From Anaerolineales bacterium (lineage in GTDB: Bacteria; Chloroflexota; Anaerolineae; Anaerolineales; Villigracilaceae): a stretch of DNA of 5,648 bases. Numbering within the stretch: position 1 is the first letter of the stretch; each line of letters begins with the position of its first letter. Where the stretch lies: positions 1 to 5,648 of the forward strand of contig JANTFU010000167.1 in the NCBI GenBank assembly GCA_024763295.1, read 5' to 3'. The notes under the pieces are model-generated. The model was not told the origin of the DNA and searched no databases. It worked only from the letters and a program-made list of their open reading frames with translations. The translations under genes were made by a program, and so were the position numbers. Of the stretch, positions 1-5,648 are shown piece by piece.

Positions 1-109
1 GGAACTCGAAATACCCAAGAAAACAAAACACAGACAAAAACACCTCTTTTTAACCTATCTTGAAAATTGGCAAAACTACTTCTCGTACTGTAGCAAACGG
101 TAAAGGCAT
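1..109. other. Non-coding stretch, nothing recognised
   Basis: This AT-rich stretch lies beyond the rpoC terminator and runs to the left edge. I find no ORF with a ribosome binding site, no convincing promoter on either strand and no RNA gene. The only minus-strand ORF beginning near the terminator is about 17 codons long and unsupported. It is probably intergenic space before the next gene outside the window. Confidence 0.5.
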
Positions 110-145
110 AAAAAAAGGATGTCGCCAAAATGCGACATCCTTTTT
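110..145 (-). terminator. Rho-independent terminator of rpoC
   Basis: A perfect 14-bp inverted repeat (112-125 pairing with 132-145) encloses a 6-nt loop. Read on the minus strand it is a stem with the GC-containing core GGATGTCGC followed by a run of seven T (110-116). It begins about 36 nt beyond the rpoC stop codon, the expected place for an intrinsic terminator. The plus-strand reading also ends in five T, so it could act in both directions, but no plus-strand gene feeds it inside this window. Confidence 0.93.
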
Positions 146-180
146 GCACTTATTTAGCTTGTGCAAAGGAAAGAAAGACT

Positions 181-3100
181 TTAGTCGTTGCTATCATCTT
201 CATCCAAGTCATTTTCGTTGTCGTCGTCATCGACATCCTCGATATCATCATCCAAATCGACAGAATCCAGTTCATCATCGTCAAATTCATCGAGGTCATC
301 CTCTTCTTCCGCCGTGCCTTCTTCATCAACCAAGGCAACCGCATCCCCGTCTCCCGCGCTGAAACGACCGGGGACGAAACCGGAGCCAGCCGGAATGAGC
401 TTGCCGATGATTACATTTTCCTTCAAGCCGTAGAGCGGATCTTCATCCGAGCCAATGGCAGCTTTTGCCAACACTTTGATGGTGTGCTGGAAGGAAGATG
501 CCGACAGGAAGGAGTCGGTCGTCAGCGAGGCTTTGGTGATCCCCAAGAGAATATTGACGTAACGCGCAGGCTGTTTGCCTTCTGCAAGCAGGGCTTCATT
601 CGCACGGCGGATGTCAAGGCGATCTACCACGTCACCGGGCAGGAAGTTGCTGTCATTCGGGTTCGTAATTTGTACTTTCGAGAGCATCTTGCGAATAATG
701 ACTTCAAAATGCTTATCGTGGATGTTCTGACCTTGTGAGCGGTAAACTTGCTGGATTTCAGACATCAGATAAAGCTGACAGGCATCCACACCCTGAATGC
801 GCAGAATGCGATGCGGGTTCAGAGAGCCTTCTGTCAACGGTTGTCCGGCTTCAACATAGTCACCATCCTGCACAGTCAGCCGTGCAGTGGTCGGAATATC
901 GTATTCGCTCTCTTCTTTTTGCTCATAAGAGACGTAGACGGTATCGTCTTCGATACGGATTCTGCCTTCGTTTTGCGCGGTAATGGTTGCTTCTTCGTGT
1001 GAAGCAAGGATGGCACCGGCTTTGACTTCTTCTTCCTCGTTGACCAAGATCTCCCAGTCTGCGGGGATTTTATAAGCATCGCTGACCATCTCACTGCGGG
1101 AGACCGTGGCAATGCGCAAGTCGGCGTATTTCTCAGATTGCGAAATCGAAACTTTACCGGCGATTTCGGTCATCACGGCTTCACCTTTCGGCAAGCGACG
1201 CGCTTCAAAGAGTTCTTCAACACGCGGGAGACCGGTGGTAATATCGCCACCGGCTGCAACACCACCGGTGTGGAAAGTACGCAGGGTGAGCTGCGTGCCC
1301 GGCTCACCAATCGACTGGGCGGCAACAATACCAACCGCAGAACCAAGTTCGACGAGTTTACCGCGCCCGAGGTCATTCCCGTAGCATTTGGCACAAACAC
1401 CGTGCTGCAAATCGCAGGTCATCGGCGAGCGGACAAAGACTTCTTTGACGCCAGCTTTCATAATCTTCCGAGCCAGTTCGTGCCCGATCACCTCGTTACG
1501 TTCACCAATCACCTCGCCGGTGTTCGGATCAATAACACGGTCAGCCAGCAAACGACTGTAAATACGCGATCCAAGCGACTGCCCGGCAATATCTTGTTCG
1601 CTGCTGATCATAATGCCGTTGGTCGTGCCGCAGTCATGTTCGTTGATGATTAAATCTTGCGCCACATCCACGAGACGGCGTGTCAGATAACCCGCGTCCG
1701 CTGTACGGAGTGCGGTATCGGCGAGACCTTTACGCGCACCATGCGTGGAGATGAAGTATTCGAGTGCGGTCAGACCTTCACGGAAGTTCGAGCGAATCGG
1801 CAACGGAATAATGCGTCCAGCCGGGTCAGCCATCAAACCGCGCATACCCGCTAACTGGGAGATCGGTCCGAATCCACCTTTGGTCGCGCCGGAGCTTGCC
1901 ATCGTGGCGAGGTTCCCATTCGGGTCCATCACCTTACGGACTTCCTTTGCAATCACGTTCGTGGTATCCTGCCAAATTTGAACAACCCGTTCGTCTTGCT
2001 CCTGTTCAGTCAATAAGCCGCGACGGAAGTCACGTTGTACCAACTCAACTTCATGGAGCGATTTTTGCATAATGTCGGGTTTAGAATCCGGCACAGTGAT
2101 GTCGGAAATCGCTACCGTAACACCAGAGCGCATGGCATATTCAAAACCGATGCTCTTAATGCCGTCGGCAACGCCTGTGGTGACGTCCTGTCCGCAAACT
2201 TCGTAAACATCGGCAATCAGGTCTTTCACACCACCCTTATCGAGGGTGCGGTTCACGAATTTCACTTCGTCAGGCAAAATGCTGTTGAAAATTGCACGCC
2301 CAACCGTCGTATCAACCATGCGGGTAACAGGTTCGTCAAGACGATTATCTTCATCATCGTACCAAGTGGTGGCACGCAGTTTGATATTGGTGTGGACTTC
2401 AACCTGCTCAAGATCAAAAGCGAGTTTAACTTCTTCGATGGAACCGAAAATGCTGTTTTCGCCCTTGTATTCAAAGGGGTCGGTCATGGTCAGATAGTAA
2501 ACGCCCAAGACCATGTCTTTACCGGGGCTGATAATCGGTTCGCCATCGGCGGGTTTTAATAGGTTTTTGGATGCCAACATTAGGCGGCGGGCTTCTTCGA
2601 CAGCTTTCTGCGAAAGCGGTACGTGGACTGCCATTTGGTCGCCATCAAAGTCAGCGTTGAACGCGGTCGTAACCAATGGGTGCAAATGGATTGCGCTACC
2701 TTCAACAAGCAAGGGTTCAAAAGCCTGAATACCTAAACGATGCAAGGTAGGAGCACGGTTAAGCAAAACCGGGCGATCTTTAATCACATCTTCGAGGACT
2801 TCCCAAACTTCCTGACGATTGCGCTCGATCATACGGCGCGCGCCTTTGACGTTGGCAGCGTAATTACGACTGACCAAACCACCAATCACGAAGGGACGGA
2901 AGAGTTCCAGCGCCATCTTTTTCGGCAGACCACACTGATAAAGTTTCAGTTTCGGACCAACCACAATCACCGAACGTCCAGAATAGTCCACGCGCTTACC
3001 AAGCAGGTTACGACGGAAGCGCCCCTTCTTGCCCTTGAGCATGTCGCTCAGGGATTTCAGTTCGCGACGCCCGCGGCGAGAAAGTGCCTTGCCGCGCTGG

Positions 3101-4530
3101 CTGTTATCAATGAGGGAGTCAACCGCTTCTTGCAACATACGCTTTTCGTTGCGAATAATCACATTGGGGGCACCCAACTCTAAAAGGCGTTTGAGGCGGT
3201 TGTTACGGTTGATGACACGACGATACAGGTCATTCAAATCCGAAGTCGCAAAACGTCCACCATCCAACTGCACCATCGGGCGCAAATCGGGCGGGATGAC
3301 CGGCAAAATGCTCATAATCATCCACTCAGGCTTGTTACCCGAACGACGGAAAGCCTCCACAACCTTAAGACGGCTGGTCGCTTTCTTGCGTTTCTGTTTG
3401 CTCTTGGTAGTGCGGACTTCGTGCCAAAGTTCTTCAGCCAGAGCATCTAAGTCAATGCGCTGGAGAATATCGAGGAAGGCTTCAGCGCCCATATCGGCAC
3501 GGAAAATCTGTCCCCAACGCGCTTTCAGTTCGCGATAGCGGACTTCGCTCAGGAAATCGAAAGGCTGCAAATCCACCAATTCTTTACGGATTTGCTTGTT
3601 CTTTTCACGGGTTTCGGCAAGCTGGTCACCAAGCTGCTCTTTGATGCGCGCAACTTCTTCTTCTAAAGTCACTTGCAAGGTTGCAATTTCTTGGTCGATT
3701 GCTGCGATCTGTTCGTTTTTCTTTTCCTGTAATTCGCCTTCGATACGACTAAGGCTCTCTTGCACGATTTTTTGAACACGGCTCAGGTGCGTAGAAGAGA
3801 TGACTGTACCGGCTTCTGCAATGACATCACCGGTTGCGCTAAAGGTGATGGCTGTTTTCGTTGCTACACCCATCTGGTCTTGCAAGTTCTGGTCAAGACG
3901 TTGACCTTCTTTCATCACCGGCTCAAGTTGTGCGGCTGTTTCTTCGTCAAATTCCTGAATAATAGCTGCGCGGCGCTGCTGTAAAGCATTCAACGCCAGT
4001 TCGCTGCGTTCCGTTACTTCTTGCAGGCTGGCATTGGTTAAATCCCCTTGCTGGGCATCGGCATTTTCAATCTCTTCATCGAGTTTGGCAAGTGCCTTTT
4101 CGCGTCCTTCTTCGTCCACATGCGTGACGATATACTGTGCAAAGTACAGCACACGATCCAAATTACGGCGCGAGATATTAAGCAAAAGCCCCAAATAGGA
4201 AGGGATACGGCGGGTATACCAGATGTGCGCTACAGGGCTGGCTAACTCAATATGCCCCATGCGTTCACGGCGTACAGCCGAACGCGTAATTTCAACCCCG
4301 CACTTATCGCAGGTAATCCCCTTATAACGCGGATTCTTATATTTACCGCAGTAACACTGCCAATCGCGGGTTGGACCAAAAATCGCCTCGCAGAAAAGAC
4401 CATCCTTTTCTGGGCGAAGACGACGATAATTGATTGTTTCCGGTTTAAGAACTTCACCATAAGACCAAGAACGGATGGTTTCTGGCGATGCAAGACTCAC
4501 ACGAAGCGCTTTAAGCCCCTTAGTTTCCAC
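181..4530 (-). CDS. rpoC: DNA-directed RNA polymerase subunit beta'
   Basis: Catalytic largest subunit of bacterial RNA polymerase, which with beta forms the active centre and clamp. Residues are numbered from the GTG start at 4530 (1449 aa). Zinc site 1 is C59, C61, C74 and C77. An insertion at about 137-320 is mostly charged helix with a short beta-rich island. Clamp helices, the main sigma contact, lie at about 431-476. The KGRFRRNLLGKRVDYSGRS block is near 502-520. NRAPTLHRLG begins at 591. The Mg-binding loop NADFDGDQM (625-633) has D627, D629 and D631. The F-loop region is about 877-908 and the bridge helix about 917-948. Zinc site 2 is C967, C1039, C1046 and C1049. The trigger loop GEPGTQLTLRTFHTGG has H1087. 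There is no large insertion in the trigger loop of the proteobacterial SI3 kind. The conserved C-terminal region ends near 1385, and 32 of the last 48 residues are Asp or Glu. GTG is preferred because AGGAG sits 8 nt upstream of it and the family motif ETKGLKALRVSLASPE follows at once. The ATG at 4566 would add 12 Arg-rich residues and has no Shine-Dalgarno. No frameshift or lost catalytic residue is seen. Confidence 0.98.
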   Translation of the reverse strand: METKGLKALRVSLASPETIRSWSYGEVLKPETINYRRLRPEKDGLFCEAIFGPTRDWQCYCGKYKNPRYKGITCDKCGVEITRSAVRRERMGHIELASPVAHIWYTRRIPSYLGLLLNISRRNLDRVLYFAQYIVTHVDEEGREKALAKLDEEIENADAQQGDLTNASLQEVTERSELALNALQQRRAAIIQEFDEETAAQLEPVMKEGQRLDQNLQDQMGVATKTAITFSATGDVIAEAGTVISSTHLSRVQKIVQESLSRIEGELQEKKNEQIAAIDQEIATLQVTLEEEVARIKEQLGDQLAETREKNKQIRKELVDLQPFDFLSEVRYRELKARWGQIFRADMGAEAFLDILQRIDLDALAEELWHEVRTTKSKQKRKKATSRLKVVEAFRRSGNKPEWMIMSILPVIPPDLRPMVQLDGGRFATSDLNDLYRRVINRNNRLKRLLELGAPNVIIRNEKRMLQEAVDSLIDNSQRGKALSRRGRRELKSLSDMLKGKKGRFRRNLLGKRVDYSGRSVIVVGPKLKLYQCGLPKKMALELFRPFVIGGLVSRNYAANVKGARRMIERNRQEVWEVLEDVIKDRPVLLNRAPTLHRLGIQAFEPLLVEGSAIHLHPLVTTAFNADFDGDQMAVHVPLSQKAVEEARRLMLASKNLLKPADGEPIISPGKDMVLGVYYLTMTDPFEYKGENSIFGSIEEVKLAFDLEQVEVHTNIKLRATTWYDDEDNRLDEPVTRMVDTTVGRAIFNSILPDEVKFVNRTLDKGGVKDLIADVYEVCGQDVTTGVADGIKSIGFEYAMRSGVTVAISDITVPDSKPDIMQKSLHEVELVQRDFRRGLLTEQEQDERVVQIWQDTTNVIAKEVRKVMDPNGNLATMASSGATKGGFGPISQLAGMRGLMADPAGRIIPLPIRSNFREGLTALEYFISTHGARKGLADTALRTADAGYLTRRLVDVAQDLIINEHDCGTTNGIMISSEQDIAGQSLGSRIYSRLLADRVIDPNTGEVIGERNEVIGHELARKIMKAGVKEVFVRSPMTCDLQHGVCAKCYGNDLGRGKLVELGSAVGIVAAQSIGEPGTQLTLRTFHTGGVAAGGDITTGLPRVEELFEARRLPKGEAVMTEIAGKVSISQSEKYADLRIATVSRSEMVSDAYKIPADWEILVNEEEEVKAGAILASHEEATITAQNEGRIRIEDDTVYVSYEQKEESEYDIPTTARLTVQDGDYVEAGQPLTEGSLNPHRILRIQGVDACQLYLMSEIQQVYRSQGQNIHDKHFEVIIRKMLSKVQITNPNDSNFLPGDVVDRLDIRRANEALLAEGKQPARYVNILLGITKASLTTDSFLSASSFQHTIKVLAKAAIGSDEDPLYGLKENVIIGKLIPAGSGFVPGRFSAGDGDAVALVDEEGTAEEEDDLDEFDDDELDSVDLDDDIEDVDDDDNENDLDEDDSND

Positions 4531-4538
4531 TGAATACT

Positions 4539-4543
4539 CTCCT
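4539..4543 (-). promoter_or_regulatory. Shine-Dalgarno deciding the rpoC start
   Basis: AGGAG on the minus strand is separated by 8 nt from the GTG at 4530-4528. It falls inside the frame that would be read from the ATG at 4566, and that ATG is preceded by TTGTCTCTGC with no purine-rich site. This supports GTG as the true start and a protein 12 residues shorter than the longest reading. Confidence 0.8.
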
Positions 4544-4554
4544 CGTCGTCTACG

Positions 4555-4574
4555 GTCTCTGACCATGCAGAGAC
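4555..4574 (-). promoter_or_regulatory. Hairpin just upstream of the rpoC ribosome binding site
   Basis: A perfect 7-bp inverted repeat (GTCTCTG with CAGAGAC) closes a 6-nt loop containing the alternative ATG at 4566. It ends 11 nt before the AGGAG Shine-Dalgarno, so in mRNA the stem would hide the upstream ATG while leaving the Shine-Dalgarno and GTG open. A regulatory role is inference; a 7-bp repeat can also occur by chance. Confidence 0.45.
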
Positions 4575-4623
4575 AATTTTATAAAACTTTACAGGGGAAG
4601 ACACCCTGACATACACAAAGACA

Positions 4624-4657
4624 AGCGCATCGAGATATTGAAGAAATCTCATGCGCT
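4624..4657 (-). promoter_or_regulatory. Long hairpin in the rpoC 5' leader
   Basis: The inverted repeat pairs AGCGCAT plus GAGAT (4657-4646) with ATCTC plus ATGCGCT (4636-4624). This gives 12 bp with a single bulged G at 4631 and a 9-nt loop, and it lies about 40 nt downstream of the predicted transcription start. Read towards rpoC, the stem is followed by TGTCTTTGTG, which is only partly T-rich. It is therefore not a standard intrinsic terminator, though a weak attenuator or a protein or RNase site is possible. I do not recognise it as a known ribosomal-protein leader or riboswitch. Confidence 0.6.
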
Positions 4658-4700
4658 CGCCGAATAAGAAAAAGGAATTACATTTTCATCCAAGTTACAG

Positions 4701-4730
4701 ATTATACCGAAAGAAACACTAAAACGTCAA
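4701..4730 (-). promoter_or_regulatory. Sigma70-type promoter of rpoC
   Basis: On the minus strand the -35 box TTGACG (4730-4725) is followed by an 18-nt spacer and a perfect -10 box TATAAT (4706-4701). This matches the housekeeping consensus in 11 of 12 positions. The sequence upstream of the -35 box is AT-rich, as in UP-element-like regions. Transcription would start near 4694-4696. The promoter lies in the gap after the creatininase-family gene, so rpoC can be transcribed independently of that gene. Confidence 0.85.
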
Positions 4731-4777
4731 GCAATTTTCTGCACAATTTCAAAACAATCCCCCACAGTTCGCTTATT

Positions 4778-5464
4778 TTACTCGAACTTTAGCATTTCTA
4801 AAACATCTGTTAAGGCAGCTTGAAATATCTCGGTCATAATTTCAAAATCGACTTGATAGGGACCACCAAAGGACCCATCACCATAGACATCGCGTGCCGC
4901 TCCTGCCCCAAGGATGGCACTTGGCACATAAGGCGGAGGCTTCGGCGAAGAGGGTTGTTCTGCCACCTGCGTAAAGGGGAAAGATTCCAGCCAATTAGCG
5001 TGACCGGGCTTCAAGTTATGTTTAAGGGCAATCGCTTCAACGGCGTGTGATTTCCACCAGGCATACCAATTCAACTGCAAGTCCGGCACGTCGTTCATAA
5101 TCTCTTCCAAACGCGCCCGTACCCCATCGTTGCCACCATGTCCGTTTAAGAGCAATATCTTCCGAAATCCCTGTCGATATACCGAACGTAAAACATCTTC
5201 AACCGCATCCATCAGCGTACTCAAACGGAAAGAGATTGTGCCGGGGTAATCCAAAAAATACGGGGATGATCCAAAATTCAAAGGCGGCGCAACCAAAACC
5301 CCGCTCTGCTGGGATGCCGCATCTGCCAACGCCAGCGGAATCTTAATATCGGTCAACAAGCTCAAATAAGCATGTTGCTCCGTTGCCCCCAAAACAATCA
5401 TCAGACGGTCATCCTCTTCGAGGTAACGCTCGATATCCATCCAGTTCAATTCTTCAAAACGCAT
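4778..5464 (-). CDS. Creatininase family protein (metal-dependent amidohydrolase)
   Basis: Member of the creatininase/creatinine amidohydrolase family, cytosolic enzymes that open cyclic amides or cleave formamides with a two-metal centre. Numbering is from the ATG at 5464 (228 aa, close to the usual 230-260). LGATEQH gives the expected ligands E29 and H31, followed by D39 in LTD. FGSSPYFLDYPGTISFR (64-80) is the family block before the core. LLNGHGGN supplies H109. GHANWLES (154-161) matches the usual HAGE-x-ETS region, keeping H155 and E160. VYGDGSFGG (193-201) matches the late GVYGDP-type block. There is no signal peptide or membrane segment. The second metal ligand found in true creatininase (Glu in NGHYEN) is Asn here, as in many relatives, so creatinine is not a safe substrate guess. 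The start was chosen at the ATG preceded by GGAG with 5-nt spacing; an in-frame GTG at 5494 lies at or before the likely transcription start. No mycofactocin or creatine-pathway genes are visible nearby. The specific reaction is unknown. Confidence 0.88.
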   Translation of the reverse strand: MRFEELNWMDIERYLEEDDRLMIVLGATEQHAYLSLLTDIKIPLALADAASQQSGVLVAPPLNFGSSPYFLDYPGTISFRLSTLMDAVEDVLRSVYRQGFRKILLLNGHGGNDGVRARLEEIMNDVPDLQLNWYAWWKSHAVEAIALKHNLKPGHANWLESFPFTQVAEQPSSPKPPPYVPSAILGAGAARDVYGDGSFGGPYQVDFEIMTEIFQAALTDVLEMLKFE

Positions 5465-5499
5465 TTTATCTCCATAAAAAAGGCTTAATGACACAACGC

Positions 5500-5505
5500 A
5501 TTATA
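5500..5505 (-). promoter_or_regulatory. Putative -10 box of the creatininase-family gene
   Basis: A perfect TATAAT lies on the minus strand, preceded by TTTGCT. Transcription would start near 5493, leaving about 30 nt before the ATG at 5464. No good -35 box is present at the proper distance (5523-5528 reads TCGTAT), so the promoter is weak, activator-dependent or falsely called. If real, it excludes the GTG at 5494 as the start. Confidence 0.4.
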
Positions 5506-5528
5506 AGCAAATTTGCAAAAGAATACGA

Positions 5529-5648
5529 GGGAGCACTAAGTATTGGAACTTCCCTCACCCTGACCTTTCGCTACGCTCAGGTCGTCCCTCGCCCGAAAGA
5601 CAGAGGGGTGGACGAAAATTCAACTACTTTTTTTAGTACTCCCAATAC
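5529..5648. repeat. Composite palindromic intergenic repeat, possibly cut by the window edge
   Basis: The region consists of nested repeats. GGGAGCACTAA (5529-5539) is inverted as TTAGTACTCCC (5633-5643) with one mismatch. GTATTGG (5540-5546) is exactly inverted as CCAATAC (5642-5648). Inside, GACCT (5562-5566) pairs with AGGTC (5579-5583), CTTTCG (5565-5570) with CGAAAG (5594-5599), and CCCTC (5586-5590) with GAGGG (5603-5607). TCCCTCACCC (5551-5560) recurs as TCCCTCGCCC (5585-5594). There is no ORF. The CCTTTCGCTACGCTCAGG core resembles dispersed palindromic repeats seen between genes in many bacterial genomes, including Chloroflexota as I recall. It is best described as a REP- or MITE-like element. 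Its true right end may lie outside the window. Confidence 0.5.

Larger units (their letters stand above)
4531..4695 (-). other. 5' untranslated leader of rpoC
   Basis: About 165 nt run from the predicted transcription start (near 4694-4696) to the GTG start of rpoC. The leader carries the 12-bp bulged hairpin, the 7-bp hairpin before the ribosome binding site and the AGGAG site. A leader this long and structured leaves room for post-initiation control. A 51-codon ORF (4652 to 4497) overlaps the rpoC start in another frame but has only a weak ribosome binding site. The leader boundaries depend on the promoter prediction. Confidence 0.55.

Noticed and set aside
188..330. Microsatellite-like repeat in DNA encoding the acidic tail
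   Set aside because: The GAT, GAC and GAA codons are irregularly ordered with no fixed period, so this is low-complexity coding sequence rather than a tandem repeat.
130..738. Long plus-strand ORF opposite the 3' end of rpoC, and many other plus-strand ORFs through 4533
   Set aside because: They run antisense to an intact, highly conserved rpoC and show no recognisable domains. They have compositions expected from reading codons of the other strand, such as the Ser-rich ORF opposite the Asp-rich tail.
4578..4583. TATAAA on the minus strand as a second rpoC promoter
   Set aside because: The sequence about 17 nt upstream is a poor -35 match, and the near-consensus promoter at 4701-4730 explains transcription better. 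The box lies in an AT-rich TTTTATAAAA palindrome.
4678..4689. Mini-ORF ATG AAA ATG TAA at the beginning of the rpoC leader
   Set aside because: It has only three codons and no ribosome binding site; a chance occurrence.
4741..4777. Terminator after the creatininase-family gene
   Set aside because: No stem of useful length followed by a T-run exists between the stop codon and the rpoC promoter; read-through into rpoC remains possible.
5465..5494. GTG at 5494 as the start of the creatininase-family gene
   Set aside because: It lies at or before the predicted transcription start, has no Shine-Dalgarno and adds residues not typical of the family. The ATG at 5464 has GGAG at 5 nt.

Overview
The window contains two genes, both on the minus strand. 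It most likely comes from a Chloroflexota bacterium, probably of the Anaerolineae type. That placement is my inference from three things: the wording of the RNA polymerase beta' subunit, its lineage-specific N-terminal insertion without the proteobacterial trigger-loop insertion, and the style of the palindromic repeat at the right edge. I could not run a search, so I hold the phylum at about 0.6.

Layout, left to right. Positions 1-109 have no recognisable gene. A strong intrinsic terminator (110-145) ends the transcript of rpoC. rpoC (181-4530) fills three quarters of the window and is complete: both zinc sites, the NADFDGDQM catalytic loop, bridge helix and trigger loop are intact. It carries a helical insertion of about 180 residues after the first zinc finger and an extremely acidic tail of about 48 residues. 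Its start is better placed at a GTG at 4530, which has a good Shine-Dalgarno sequence, than at the upstream ATG at 4566, which has none. The 4531-4777 gap holds a near-consensus sigma70-type promoter (TTGACG, 18 nt, TATAAT) and a leader of about 165 nt with two clear hairpins. A creatininase-family metal-dependent amidohydrolase (4778-5464) follows, with a plausible -10 box just upstream. The right edge (about 5529-5648) is non-coding and is built from nested inverted and direct repeats typical of a small dispersed palindromic element.

The two genes face the same way, but rpoC has its own promoter and there is no sign of functional coupling. The gene immediately upstream of rpoC is not rpoB, which departs from the common rpoB-rpoC operon. 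I see no phage, CRISPR, defence, toxin-antitoxin or biosynthetic system. The most interesting items are the two lineage-specific parts of beta' (insertion and acidic tail), the structured rpoC leader and the edge repeat. None of them amounts to clear evidence of a new system.
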